From: Streptomyces sp. NBC_00306
GTDB lineage: Bacteria; Actinomycetota; Actinomycetes; Streptomycetales; Streptomycetaceae
Length of the DNA stretch: 64,000 bases
NCBI RefSeq assembly: GCF_036169555.1
Contig: NZ_CP108032.1
Coordinates: forward strand, 7,998,001-8,062,000
Direction of reading: 5' to 3'
The notes beneath the pieces are model-generated. The model made no database searches. It saw only the letters and a list, made by a program, of their open reading frames with translations, and was not told the origin of the DNA. Position numbers and translations under genes: made by a program. Positions 33,202-42,997 of the stretch are shown piece after piece (position 1 is the stretch's first letter; every line of letters begins with the position of its first letter).

Positions 33202-35670
33202 GTGAACAAGGACGCGAGCGACCCCTTCGTGCATGTCCGGGGCGCCAGTGAGAACAACCTGCGGAACGTCGATGTCGACGTTCCGCGGGACGCGATGGTC
33301 GCCTTCACCGGCGTCTCCGGTTCGGGCAAGTCCTCGCTCGCGTTCGGCACGCTTTACGCGGAGGCTCAGCGGCGCTACTTCGAGTCCGTAGCACCGTACG
33401 CCCGAAGGCTGTTGCAACAGGTCGGCGCACCGCACGTGGAGGAAATCACCGGACTGCCACCCGCCGTGGCCCTGCAGCAGCGACGCGGGTCGCCCAGCTC
33501 GCGCTCGACGGTCGGCACCATCACCACGCTGTCAAATCTGCTGCGCATGCTGTACTCCCGCGCCGGCACCTATCCGCCCCGGGCCGCACGGCTGGAAGCC
33601 GAGTCGTTCTCACCCAACACCGCGGCCGGCGCCTGCCCGGAGTGCCACGGACTGGGCGTCGTGCACGACGTCGCCGAGGACCTGCTCGTCCCGGACCCCT
33701 CGCTCAGCATCCGCGAGGGGGCGATCGCCGCCTGGCCGGGCGCCTGGCAGGGCGCCAACCTGCGCAGTGTCGTGAGCGGCCTGGGGATCGACATCGACCG
33801 ACCGTGGCGCAGGCTCAGGAAGAAGGACCGGGACTGGCTGCTGTACACGGACGAGCAGCCCTCCGTGTACATCGAGCCGGAGGAGGACCGCGTCGACTAC
33901 GGCTACCAGGGCAAGTTCTGGAGCGCCCGCAAGCACGTCATGCACGTCCTCGCCGACTCCAAGAGCGAGAAGATGCGAGAACGGGCGCTCCGGTTCGTCA
34001 GAAGTGTGCCGTGCCCCGAGTGTCACGGCAGCGGACTGCGGCCTGAGGCGCTCGCCGTGACCTTCGCCGGACATTCCATCGCCGAGATCAACGCGATGCC
34101 CCTCACCGAGGTCGTGGCGCTCCTGCGGCCCGTCGCGCGGCGGTCCAAGGCCGACGCCACCACGTCGACCGCCCGATCAGGGGAGACGACCGAGGTCGCG
34201 GTCCGGATCTGCGGCGATCTGGTCGCGCGGGTCGACGTCCTGCTCGACCTGGGCCTCGGATATCTCAGCCTCGGGCGCCGCTCGACGACCCTGTCGCCCG
34301 GCGAGGCGCAGCGCCTGCGGATCGCCACCCAGCTGCGCTCGGGGCTGTTCGGCTTCGTCTACGTCCTCGACGAGCCCTCCGCGGGCCTGCACCCGGCTGA
34401 CGCGGAACCGCTGCTGGACGTGCTGGACCGCCTCAAGGCGGCGGGCAACTCGCTGTTCGTCGTGGAGCACGACATGGACGTCGTACGGCGGGCGGACTGG
34501 GTGGTCGACATCGGCCCCGGCGCGGGCGAGGGCGGCGGACGCGTGCTGTACAGCGGCCCGGTCGCCGGTCTTGAGCGGGTCGCGGAGTCGGCCACGAGCC
34601 AGTACCTGTTCGGGCGCGCCCAGCCGCTCGATCACCGCCCGCGGACACCGCACGGCTGGCTGCACCTGCGCGGCGTCTCCCGCCACAATCTGCACGACGT
34701 GTCCGTCGACGTACCGCTCTGCGTACTGACGGCGGTGACGGGCGTGTCCGGTTCCGGGAAGTCGACGCTGGTGACGCAGGTGCTCGCCGAGGTCGTCCGC
34801 GGGCACCTCGGACTCGTACCCGAGGAGCCCGACGAGGCGCAGCTGGAGGTCGACGTCCAGGACGCGTCGGGTGTCGAGTCGTTCGACCGGCTGGTCCGGG
34901 TCGACCAACGGCCCATCGGTCGAACTCCCCGGTCCAACCTGGCCACGTACACGGGGATGTTCGACGCGGTGCGCAAGCTGTACGCGGCGACGGACGAAGC
35001 CAGAGCGCGCGGCTACTCGGCCGGGCGGTTCTCCTTCAATGTGCCCGAAGGGCGGTGCGAGACCTGCCAGGGCGAAGGATTCGTCGCGGTGGAACTGCTG
35101 TTCCTGCCCGGCACCTACGCGCCGTGCCCGACCTGCCAGGGCGCCCGGTACAACGCCGAAACGCTGGAAGTCACCTACCGCGGCAAGAACATCGCGGAAG
35201 TGCTGGCGCTGTCCGTCGACGCCGCCGCCAAGTTCCTGTCCGCCGTCCCGGCCGCCTCCCGCAGTCTGGAGACGTTGCGCGAGGTGGGACTGGGGTACCT
35301 GCGGCTGGGCCAGCCCGCGACGGAACTCAGCGGTGGTGAGGCGCAACGCATCAAACTGGCCACCGAACTGCAGAGAGCCCGCCGCGGGCACGCGCTCTAC
35401 CTGCTCGACGAGCCGACGGCGGGGCTGCACCCCTCGGACATCGCGCTGCTGCTGCGACAGCTGCACCGGCTCGTCGACGCCGGCAACACGGTCGTCCTCG
35501 TCGAGCACGACCTGGACACGATCACCACCGCCGACTGGATTATCGACCTCGGGCCGGGCGGCGGCGACGCGGGCGGGAGGGTGGTGGCAGCGGGCCCGCC
35601 GGCCAAGGTGGCGAGGGCCCGCCGCAGCGCTACCGCGCCCTATCTCGCGGCCCGGCTCGCGGGCCCCTGA
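33202..35670 (+). CDS. Short UvrA-like ABC ATPase
   Basis: An 822-aa paralogue of UvrA, more than 100 residues shorter than housekeeping UvrA. Domain 1 has GVSGSGKSSLAFGTLYAEAQ, a CPECHG zinc site, LSPGEAQRLRIATQ and VLDEPSAGLHPAD. Domain 2 has GVSGSGKSTL, the paired CETCQG/CPTCQG zinc module, LSGGEAQRIKLATEL and LLDEPTAGLHPSD. The length difference fits the UvrA2 class, which lacks the UvrB-interaction domain. Such proteins (for example DrrC) are associated with tolerance to DNA-binding drugs. GTG 33202 has AGGA close upstream. It stands alone. Confidence 0.9.
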   Translation: MNKDASDPFVHVRGASENNLRNVDVDVPRDAMVAFTGVSGSGKSSLAFGTLYAEAQRRYFESVAPYARRLLQQVGAPHVEEITGLPPAVALQQRRGSPSSRSTVGTITTLSNLLRMLYSRAGTYPPRAARLEAESFSPNTAAGACPECHGLGVVHDVAEDLLVPDPSLSIREGAIAAWPGAWQGANLRSVVSGLGIDIDRPWRRLRKKDRDWLLYTDEQPSVYIEPEEDRVDYGYQGKFWSARKHVMHVLADSKSEKMRERALRFVRSVPCPECHGSGLRPEALAVTFAGHSIAEINAMPLTEVVALLRPVARRSKADATTSTARSGETTEVAVRICGDLVARVDVLLDLGLGYLSLGRRSTTLSPGEAQRLRIATQLRSGLFGFVYVLDEPSAGLHPADAEPLLDVLDRLKAAGNSLFVVEHDMDVVRRADWVVDIGPGAGEGGGRVLYSGPVAGLERVAESATSQYLFGRAQPLDHRPRTPHGWLHLRGVSRHNLHDVSVDVPLCVLTAVTGVSGSGKSTLVTQVLAEVVRGHLGLVPEEPDEAQLEVDVQDASGVESFDRLVRVDQRPIGRTPRSNLATYTGMFDAVRKLYAATDEARARGYSAGRFSFNVPEGRCETCQGEGFVAVELLFLPGTYAPCPTCQGARYNAETLEVTYRGKNIAEVLALSVDAAAKFLSAVPAASRSLETLREVGLGYLRLGQPATELSGGEAQRIKLATELQRARRGHALYLLDEPTAGLHPSDIALLLRQLHRLVDAGNTVVLVEHDLDTITTADWIIDLGPGGGDAGGRVVAAGPPAKVARARRSATAPYLAARLAGP

Positions 35671-35853
35671 CGATGGCGCCAGGGACTGAGAGCTCCGGTC
35701 ATCCGGGTTTGGGGTGCAGAGTCGCGCGAGTCGCCGTGCTGCGCTCCAGGTTTGTGACGGATAGCCCGCTCCTGGCGCGGGTAGCGAGACACCATCCATG
35801 GGTGTACCGCCAGCACATCCCTATGGCCGCAGGCGGGACGTCCTGTCGAAGAC

Positions 35854-36727
35854 GTGGACTTCCAAGCAGAGGCCCGCGAGTTTCTCACCTCGCGGCGCGC
35901 GAAGATCACCCCCGAACGGGCGGGGCTGCCCTGGTAACTGTCGGCGGGTCCCCGGCCTGCGCCGCAGCGAGCCGCTCTGGCCGATGTGACCGTGGAGTAC
36001 TACGCCCAGCTGGAGCGCGGCAACCTCGCCGGCGTCTCCCCGGCCGTCCTCGAAGCCGTTGCCCGCGACCTTCAGCTCGACTACGCCGAGCGCTCCCACC
36101 TGCTGAACCTGGCACAGGCTGCCGACGGCACCGAAGCCCTCAGCCGGCCCCGCCGCCCGGTCAGGGACTCCGCACCGCAGCCTGCAATGGGCCCTCGACG
36201 CTGTCACCGCCGGACCGGCCGTGTTCGCAACGGCCGGATGGACTGCTGGCCGCCAACCAGCTGGCCCGCGCCTTCTACGCCGACGCCCACGCCACAGCCG
36301 GCAACCAGGCAAACCTGGCCCGCTTCCAGTTCCTTGACCTGGCCTGCCGCTGTTTCTACCTTGACTGGGAGCTGGCCGCCGGCATCGCTGCCGCCATCCT
36401 GCGCACGGAAGCCGGACGTCATCCCCACGACAAGGAACTCCACGACCTCGTCGGCGAGTTGTCCACCCGCGGCGACGACTTTCGCACCCGCTGGGGCGCC
36501 CACAGCGTCCGCCACCCACGGCACCGGCACCGAACGCTTCCACCACCACGCCGTCGGCGACCTCATCCTCGCCTACGAGGGCCTGGAAATGGCCTCCGAA
36601 CCCGGATTGACCCTCGCCGTCTACACCGCCTGAGCCCGCCTCACCCTCCGAAGAGGGACTGCGGCTGCTCGCCTCCTGGGCCGCCACTCAGGAGGCCGGC
36701 TCCCCCGTGGAGCAGGAAGCCGACTGA
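35854..36727 (+). pseudogene. XRE regulator with MmyB-like domain, frameshifted
   Basis: Pieces of a helix-turn-helix regulator appear in different frames: DFQAEAREFLTSRRAKITPE, then VTVEYYAQLERGNLAGVSPA, then the ligand domain pieces LARFQFLDLACRCFYLDWEL and KELHDLVGELSTRGDDFRTR, then the end piece EEGLRLLASWAATQEA. At least three frameshifts and a missing HTH segment show that the gene is dead. The order matches the common Streptomyces XRE/MmyB_LBD family. A second fragment of this family lies at 45641. Confidence 0.85.
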
Positions 36728-37617
36728 TCTCAGGCGGCGAAACAGCTCTGGGTCTCTACGCCGACGTCGCCGGGTCAGGTGCCCGCGGTCCAGCTTCACC
36801 GTGCCCAGCCCGCCCTCCGTGTGCTGCGGAACTGCTCGCCGCCGCTCGGCCGCCGCGTTATCAGCCGTCAAACCGCCGGTGATGCCCCTACTCCTGCTCT
36901 CCGTCACCGGTCGAGTTCGATTACCTCGCTGTCGGACACGCGGAAATCTGTGTCGGCTGGAGTAGACATTGGGTGGTGGTGTGGTTATGGTTTCTCTCGT
37001 AGCCGAGATCAGCAGGGCCCGGCAGACACGAACTGGCGGGCAGCAGTATGTAGTTGCAGGGCGGTGCGGTGGTGGAGTTCCGAAGCCGGAGTGGTTGCAG
37101 GATGGCGACGGGGCTGACGGCCGGACCGGGTGGCCCGCAGTGATCAGGGGCCGCCGTGAGCAGTACCGCAGTGGCAGTACCTGTCAGTGCAGTTCGCAGT
37201 ACCCCGCAGTGAAGTCAGTGAGCAGTACCTCGGTGAAGGCGTCGGCTGCGGGCGCGCGCGCCGGGAGGTTCGGCAGTGGGGTTCCAAGCCAGAGCGGATG
37301 CAGGACGGGCGACGGGGCTGGCTGCCGAAGAGTGGCGCTAGGGCAGGCCACCAGCAGTTCGCAGTACCAGCAGTACAGAGCAGTACGCAGTACCAGTAGT
37401 AGGTATGTGATCCCAGAGGGAAGAACGGAGGAGCCAGGCGCCATCAGGATCGCCCGGGCAGAGAGTGTTGAGTCCGGGTACCGCAGGACATCGATAGTGA
37501 GGTGGTCTCCGGTCGAGCAACCGCGATCCCCGCATGTGCTGCCCTCTCCCGGGTGGGCATGCGGACACAGTAGGCCGGTGCAGTACCAGGGCCGGCAGAT
37601 GGTGTAGCAGTTCCTTC
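36728..37617. other. Repeat-rich leader, no gene supported
   Basis: This 890-base stretch precedes the small MerR gene. Its second half holds CAGTAC-rich repeats. Open frames exist, including one with VPKPEWLQDGDGADG near 37080, but none has normal codon use and a ribosome site. Confidence 0.45.
37069..37410 (+). repeat. Duplicated block with CAGTAC repeats
   Basis: Two imperfect copies of a block of about 55 bp (37069-37123 and 37271-37330; core GCAGGA and CGACGGGGCTG) are each followed by clusters of CAGTAC. CAGTAC occurs at 37161, 37175, 37197, 37223, 37362, 37371, 37381 and 37388, with one more at 37581; CAGTTCGCAGTACC occurs after both copies. Such density is far above chance in this GC-rich DNA. 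The role is unknown. Confidence 0.7.
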
Positions 37618-37648
37618 GGGGCCCTGGTGCCAATGGCACCAGGGCCCC
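37618..37648 (+). terminator. Perfect hairpin in leader of MerR gene
   Basis: Arms GGGGCCCTGGTGCC and GGCACCAGGGCCCC form a perfect 14-bp stem with an AAT loop, ending 25 bp before the MerR ATG. It could end a transcript from the repeat tract or attenuate the MerR mRNA. Confidence 0.7.
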
Positions 37649-37673
37649 TCCACGCGTTCCACAGAGAGGTGCA

Positions 37674-38012
37674 ATGACAGCAGACGATTCGTTCGGCCGT
37701 CTCGATGACGACGACTACCCCGCCTACACCATGGGCCGGGCCGCCGAGATGCTCGGCACCACCCAGTCCTTCCTCCGCGCCATCGGCGAAGCCCGCCTCA
37801 TCACCCCGCTCCGCTCTCCGGGCGGCCACCGCCGCTACTCCCGCTACCAGCTGCGCATCGCCGCCCGCGCCCGGGAAATCGTGGACCAGGGCACTCCCAT
37901 CGAGGCTGCCTGCCGCATCGTCATCCTCGAAGACCAGCTCGAAGAGGCCCAGCGCATCAACGCCGAATACCGCCGCTCCGCCGAAACGGCGAACCCGACG
38001 GCTGCGGCCTGA
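37674..38012 (+). CDS. Small MerR-type helix-turn-helix protein
   Basis: A 112-aa protein with a MerR/BldC-like DNA-binding domain. YTMGRAAEMLGTTQSFLRAI and GEARLITPLRSPGGHRRYSR form the winged helix-turn-helix, followed by a helix with VDQGTPIEAACRIVILEDQL and a short tail. No effector domain or metal-binding Cys is present. AGAGAGG lies just upstream of ATG 37674. The unusual leader (repeat tract, then perfect hairpin) suggests RNA-level control. Relatives are common in Streptomyces, usually without known targets. Confidence 0.88.
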   Translation: MTADDSFGRLDDDDYPAYTMGRAAEMLGTTQSFLRAIGEARLITPLRSPGGHRRYSRYQLRIAARAREIVDQGTPIEAACRIVILEDQLEEAQRINAEYRRSAETANPTAAA

Positions 38013-38129
38013 GACCGCTGTTCCCGTCCAACAGCCAGCTGCTGCCGACCTCATGCACGTCGCCCGGAACGCTTCAGCGCCCCGCTCACGGGCGTGGTCC
38101 GCATCTCCGCCCGCGGTCCCCTTACGATT

Positions 38130-38170
38130 GTTGAGGACAACCTAGGATTCACCAACGACGGACGTCGTTG
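38130..38170. promoter_or_regulatory. Two inverted repeats before phosphatase gene
   Basis: GTTGAGGACAAC (38130-38141) and CAAC-GAC/GTC-GTTG (38153-38170; 7-bp perfect arms, GGAC spacer) lie 210-250 bp upstream of the phosphatase ATG at 38381. They are operator-like, but no regulator can be assigned. Confidence 0.4.
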
Positions 38171-38380
38171 ACGTCACCCTGCCCTGATGCGCAAACAGGG
38201 CAGGGAGCGGGCCCGTTGGCGGCTGAGCAGCCCGGCGAGTGCCTACGCCTGCTGACTCGGCACCATCAACGGCCCCGCACACCGCCGTCCCCGGCGAGCT
38301 GTGTCGGAACGTGTGCCTCGTTGCATGCAGGTTCTGGGACTGGGTACTCGGATGCTTTCGTGTCTGAACGGAGGAGGGAC

Positions 38381-40126
38381 ATGGACGACGTCGGCGATTC
38401 TGGCAGGGAAGGTGTTCCCGTGGCCGGGCATCAGTCGCGGTCCGGTGCCCTGGTCCACGGCACGCTGGAGAACCTGCAGGCGGCTGCCATCGCGGTCGAT
38501 GAGGATGGTCTCATCGTCGCGGCCAACAAGGCAGCCCTGAGCTTGCTGGGCTGGGCTGCCCGGGAAATCGTCGGCCAGGACTTCCACGATTTGCTGCACC
38601 GGGACAGATACGGGCACTCGATGCCGCGCACTCGCTGCCGGATGAGGAAGGCAATTCTCACGGGGGACACCCGGCATGGCGATGCCGAGTGGTTCGCCCG
38701 TGAGGATGGCACTCTCGTCCAGATGTCCTGGCTGGTCACGCCCTGCAAACCCGGCTCGGACGTGATCGGTGCGCTGGTGATGCTGTACGGGCCGAAGCCG
38801 AAGCAGGAGGACTCGCACCACAGCGATGTCGGGCCCTCCGGGCCCCTGACGGAACTGGACCGCCTGGCCCTGCTCGCAGAGACGACCACGCAACTTACAT
38901 CCACCCTGGACGTGGACGAGGCACTGCACCGACTGGCTGCTCTGACCGTGCCCCGGCTGGCGGACTGGGCAGTGTTCGACGTGCTCACGGAACATGATGA
39001 AGTACGACGTGTCCTCGTGATGGAACACAAAGACGGCATTCTCGTCGAACGGGAAGACCTCCAAGGTCCGATGCCTCCCGTGCCGACAGAGTCGCCGATG
39101 CCCCTGTCGCGAGCTCTGCGCGGTGCCTCCTCCTCTCTGGCCGGCCCCGCCACCTACCAGGGCCCGCCGGATTCGGGCATCGCGGTCGAGCAGCAGCGCT
39201 TGTTCACTGCGACGGGCATGCACTCCGCTGTCATTGCCCCCATTCGCGGTCTGCGCGACGTACTCGGCGCCCTGACCCTGGGCCGCGCACAGCGCCATGA
39301 CGCCTTCACTGCCGCCGACCTGCCGCTGCTGGAGGACCTCACCCGCAGGGCGGGCCTGGCGCTGGACAATGCGCGTCTGTACCAGCGTCAGCGCAAAGTC
39401 GCGGAGACCATGCAACGGCACCTGTTGCCCCAGTTGCCCGTCCTGCCCGGGCTGGAGATGACCGCGCGATACGTACCCGCTCCGGACGCCTCCTCCGTCG
39501 GCGGTGACTGGTACGACGCCTTCGCTCTGGCCGCCCATACCCACGCACTTGTCATCGGCGATGTCGTCGGGCACGATCTGGACGCCGCAGCCGGCATGGC
39601 GCAGGTCCGCAACATGCTGCGTGCCTTCGCCTGGTCCCACCCCGACGCCGCGCCCAGCGCCGTCGTCACACGGCTCGACGAGGCGGTGATGCACATAGCC
39701 GAGGTACCCATGGCGACCATGATCTTCGCCATGCTCACACTCGGCGATGACGCATTGTGGCGCCTCAGCTGGACGACCGCCGGCCACCCGCCGCCCCTGC
39801 TCATCACCCATGACGGTCAGGCCCGCTACCTCGACGAGGCTCACGGCATGCTGCTCGGCACCGGAGTCACCAGACCTCGCCCCGACGCCGTCACTGTCCT
39901 GCCACCCCGGGCCACGCTTGTGCTCTACACCGACGGACTGGTCGAATCCCCGCACCACTCCATCGATCATGGGCTGGACCGGCTGCGCCGACACGCGGCG
40001 TCCCTGGCCCACCGCCCCCTGGACTCCTTCTGCGACTCACTGCTGAACCAGGTCCGCCCCAGCGACAATGACGACGACGTCGCCATGATCGCACTGCGGA
40101 CACCCCCTCCCGCACAGGAGCAGTGA
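38381..40126 (+). CDS. PAS-GAF-SpoIIE serine phosphatase
   Basis: A 581-aa signalling phosphatase. ATG 38381 is chosen for the strong GGAGGAGGG upstream; the frame is open further 5' but without a comparable site. PAS spans about residues 22-130 (LQAAAIAVDEDGLIVAANKA), GAF about 160-325, and SpoIIE about 345-575. Metal motifs are complete: VGGDWYDAF, GDVVGHD, YTDGLVE and DDDVAMIAL. No STAS or kinase gene is adjacent, so its substrate is probably one of the STAS proteins elsewhere. PAS suggests a redox or small-molecule input. Confidence 0.92.
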   Translation: MDDVGDSGREGVPVAGHQSRSGALVHGTLENLQAAAIAVDEDGLIVAANKAALSLLGWAAREIVGQDFHDLLHRDRYGHSMPRTRCRMRKAILTGDTRHGDAEWFAREDGTLVQMSWLVTPCKPGSDVIGALVMLYGPKPKQEDSHHSDVGPSGPLTELDRLALLAETTTQLTSTLDVDEALHRLAALTVPRLADWAVFDVLTEHDEVRRVLVMEHKDGILVEREDLQGPMPPVPTESPMPLSRALRGASSSLAGPATYQGPPDSGIAVEQQRLFTATGMHSAVIAPIRGLRDVLGALTLGRAQRHDAFTAADLPLLEDLTRRAGLALDNARLYQRQRKVAETMQRHLLPQLPVLPGLEMTARYVPAPDASSVGGDWYDAFALAAHTHALVIGDVVGHDLDAAAGMAQVRNMLRAFAWSHPDAAPSAVVTRLDEAVMHIAEVPMATMIFAMLTLGDDALWRLSWTTAGHPPPLLITHDGQARYLDEAHGMLLGTGVTRPRPDAVTVLPPRATLVLYTDGLVESPHHSIDHGLDRLRRHAASLAHRPLDSFCDSLLNQVRPSDNDDDVAMIALRTPPPAQEQ

Positions 40127-41349
40127 TGCGAATGCCCCGCAGACCTATTGCGGAGGAAGGCTGAGCCGTCGTGGGCGGGCGCTTCGGCCGCTGTCGTCTT
40201 CACGATTCACGAAGAAGGCTGTCGCATATGCAGGCTCGCGATTGTTTGCGGGGTTCGCGGCTGCCCCAGGTGAGGGTCAGGCGCGTGTTCCACCACGGTG
40301 ATTGGGCCCCGGGCGGAGTCAGCAGCGGGCTGATCTCGTTGTGCAGGGCCCGCTCCTGGAGCCGGTTCCGGGATGCTGTCGTGGGTGGGTTGGGCCACGA
40401 TCTCGATCACGGCGGCCACCTCGCCGCGCTCGTCCGGCTCGGACCGCGAGTGGAAGACCACCTCCGCTCTCCCGGACAGCACACCCGGCCGGCCGGTCGA
40501 CCTCACCGGGCATGCCCGGTGATCTCCAGACGGGGTGGAGCTGGGGACCTGCTCATGCGCGCTGCGCCTGCTCGGGGGAGAACGTGTACCGCCGCGGACC
40601 TCCTTCTCCGCTACGGCCCTCCCTGCATCCAGCGGTGGGGCCGTAGCCATGTCCTGGCCGGGGGTCACCGGGGCTGCGCCCGGCCGTCCACTGCTGCCCA
40701 GCTCGGCTGACGCCGTTCCCGGCCCGTCAGTGGGCCGGTCGCGCCTGCCGGGTCGCGCCCGTCCTGCCCGTCTCGATGCCTTTGGGGTGGGGGTTGCCGT
40801 GGTTGATCAGGTGGGGGTGATGGTGCAGCTCGCCGGGCCGCGGTTCTCCCCGCCTCTGCGTGATGTGCAGCGCCCTACACGACGCCCTGCGTCGACACCC
40901 GCGCTGCTCATTCGCTCCGGCTCGTACCCTCCACACTCCCATCGGGGAGCCCGTGTCATGCCCGCGTCATCGATCCTACTCGCCGCAGCCGACCCTCCTT
41001 CCCATGACCACGCCCAGCGAGCGAAAGAGGGGCATTCGACATACGTGTCACGGGGCTCTCGTACGGCCTGGGGGCCGACTCGACCGCCATCCGTCGCTGC
41101 GAGTTCAGGTTTTCCGAAGGGACCGCAAGGCCCCCCATCAAGCGCGGTGTCGCCGGGCGCATTCATCCCTGTCGACGAGAACCGAGCGGGGGCAGGCGGT
41201 GTGATCGACAGCCACCCGGTGTGATGGTCGGTGGCATGCTGCTGTTGGCGTAATGGCGCCTCTGGGCCATTGACCGTCCCGGGTTCTGCGCCGTGGTGCA
41301 AGATCACGGCCAGCCCGAACCCTGGGGTCAAATCGCCACATACGGGTTC
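40127..41349. other. No gene seen
   Basis: About 1.2 kb without a supported gene. Frames on both strands are open because of base composition but show no family signature or ribosome site. A minus-strand frame (RAEVVFHSRSEPDERGEVAA, near 40430) is weakly protein-like. The stretch may be a decayed gene. Confidence 0.45.
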
Positions 41350-41378
41350 TTGTGGACAAAGGGTGCGTCGATCATAAT
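41350..41378 (+). promoter_or_regulatory. Possible sigma-70-type promoter
   Basis: TTGTGG (41350-41355) and CATAAT (41373-41378) are 17 bp apart, a normal spacing for the principal sigma factor. It would give a leader of about 170 nt for the lipoprotein gene at 41555. Confidence 0.35.
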
Positions 41379-41554
41379 CCGCGTGTCAGGTTCGAGTTCT
41401 GCTTCCGTCTTCCGGCGTGATCGATTCTGCGGTGCCGCTCGCGGTTTCGGTTCGCTGCGTTCGAGCCCATCCTCCGGCGTCGGGAGGAGGGCTCCGGCGG
41501 CCATACCAGTACAACCGCCCGCCGCAACGCCTTGACCGAGGACAGGAGCTGACC

Positions 41555-42514
41555 GTGGTGTTGAGCAGTGGTGGGTACTCGGCGAAGCTGAAGGCTGCCT
41601 TCGTGGGAGCGCTGCTCATTGCCGGTTGCGCCACCGTCTCGTGTGGCGGCGACGGCAATGCGGTCGGCGCCGGCGGCAAGGTCACGGTCGTCTACGCGGA
41701 CGCCACGATCAAGCCGAAGGACCGGCATGCCGTGGCGGTTGTCCGGAAGTCCGCCGTGCTCGAGGACGTCGCCGACTGGGTGAACAAGTCGCTCGCCCTC
41801 CCGCATGACCTGGTCGTGAAAGTCACCGACAAGGTCCCACCGGGGGTGACGGATGCGGTTACCCAGCCCGACGGCAGGACGATCTTTGTGCCCCCGCCGT
41901 TCCTGACCCAGATCGAAGGGGTTCTCAGTAACGTGGTCAAGACCGTCGAGCGTCCCGCCCTGTTCCCTAGTGCCAAGTTCAACGCCGACGACCTGACCGC
42001 GCTGTCGACTCAGTTCATCTTCGGCCACGAGATGGGCCATGCTCTGCAGCGTCAGCTGCTGCTGGCGAACCTCGGCCTCGAGGAGGATGCCGCCGACGGG
42101 TTCGCGTCGTTCTACACCGTCAACGAGGTTGGACCCGGTCCGTCGTTGGCAGCTGCGATGCTTTTCGACGAGCTCGCACGCAAGGAGGGCAGGCTGACGC
42201 TGGAGGGGTTCTCAAGCGATCACCTCGTCACCCAACAGCGGGTCTTCAACTTCCTTTGCTACCTGGAGGGGAGCGACCCGAAGAGGTTCCACGGACCCCT
42301 GGTCAGTGCGGGATACCTGCCGAAAACCCGCGCCCCGTTGTGTCCGCAGGCATGGGCGATGCTGGACTACGGCTGGTGGACCCAACTCAAGCCACATTTC
42401 CGTGCGGCATTCAAGGACCAGGGCGACAAGACGCAGGAAAACGCCCGCGCCCAGCTGATCGCGGAGACGAAGGCTTTCGAGAAGCAGATCGACAAGCTCC
42501 GCAGCGGGCAATGA
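41555..42514 (+). CDS. DUF4344-like metallopeptidase lipoprotein
   Basis: A 319-aa exported protein. AGGAG lies six bases before GTG 41555. A signal peptide ends in the lipobox LIAGC, so Cys25 is the likely lipidation site. After a mixed domain, FIFGHEMGHALQ gives a zincin HExxH motif (His158, Glu159, His162), and LEEDAADGFASF supplies the likely third ligand. Later cysteines (FLCYLEG and PLCPQAW) could form a disulfide. The pattern matches DUF4344-type putative peptidases. It probably sits on the outer face of the membrane; the substrate is unknown. Confidence 0.82.
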   Translation: MVLSSGGYSAKLKAAFVGALLIAGCATVSCGGDGNAVGAGGKVTVVYADATIKPKDRHAVAVVRKSAVLEDVADWVNKSLALPHDLVVKVTDKVPPGVTDAVTQPDGRTIFVPPPFLTQIEGVLSNVVKTVERPALFPSAKFNADDLTALSTQFIFGHEMGHALQRQLLLANLGLEEDAADGFASFYTVNEVGPGPSLAAAMLFDELARKEGRLTLEGFSSDHLVTQQRVFNFLCYLEGSDPKRFHGPLVSAGYLPKTRAPLCPQAWAMLDYGWWTQLKPHFRAAFKDQGDKTQENARAQLIAETKAFEKQIDKLRSGQ

Positions 42515-42571
42515 GCGTGAACGGTCGATGCTCGGGCAGGTCCGTCCGGAGCCCTCGGTAGAGTCTGGGCG

Positions 42572-42847
42572 ATGACAGGAAGCCGTGGCCGCTGGCCAAA
42601 GACCGACCAGGATGGTGGCATCGAAGACGTGACACTCCTCATCCTGGAATGGCTGGGTGAGCAGGGTGTGAACGCCATGATCAGGGTGGACGCCGAGAGG
42701 GTGGCTGACAGCGCGCCGGCGTGGACCTTTGCCGCCAGTGGGGGTCCTTTGGAGCATGGCATGCGTGCTGATGGGAGGACCGTGCAGCAATGCATGTCCA
42801 CAGCCCTGTCCCAGCTGCGCGAGGCAGGGCTGTCGGTTCCGTTTTGA
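42572..42847 (+). CDS. Unknown small protein
   Basis: A 91-aa protein 57 bp downstream of the lipoprotein gene, with GGTAGAG upstream of ATG 42572. The middle (VTLLILEWLGEQGVNAMIRV) and the end (MSTALSQLREAGLSVPF) suggest one alpha/beta domain. The stop at 42845-42847 is followed 35 bp later by a clear terminator hairpin, which supports a real transcription unit. No family recognised. Confidence 0.65.
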   Translation: MTGSRGRWPKTDQDGGIEDVTLLILEWLGEQGVNAMIRVDAERVADSAPAWTFAASGGPLEHGMRADGRTVQQCMSTALSQLREAGLSVPF

Positions 42848-42882
42848 CCTTCGTCTTCGCTCGCCTCTGACTTCGATGCCCC

Positions 42883-42917
42883 GTCGAGCCACACACCGAA
42901 CAGGTGCGTGGCTCGAC
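42883..42917 (+). terminator. Hairpin terminator
   Basis: Arms GTCGAGCCAC and GTGGCTCGAC form a perfect 10-bp stem 35 bp after the small gene's stop. It probably ends the lipoprotein/small-protein transcript. Confidence 0.75.
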
Positions 42918-42997
42918 GTATTCATCCCCACCTTGTCCCGTTGAGCTGCCGTGCCACCGATGTCGACTCGCCGTATCTGGCCGGTGAGATCACGCAG

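Noticed and set aside
37161..37391. CRISPR array
   Set aside because: Repeats are 6-8 bp, unevenly spaced and without unique spacers of constant length.
36969..37607. A 212-aa plus-strand frame over the CAGTAC repeats
   Set aside because: Translation is repetitive Ser/Gln/Tyr caused by the DNA repeats, the block duplicates shift frame, and no ribosome site is seen.
40171..41331. Several overlapping frames in 40.1-41.3 kb
   Set aside because: None has a recognisable domain, normal codon bias or a ribosome site.
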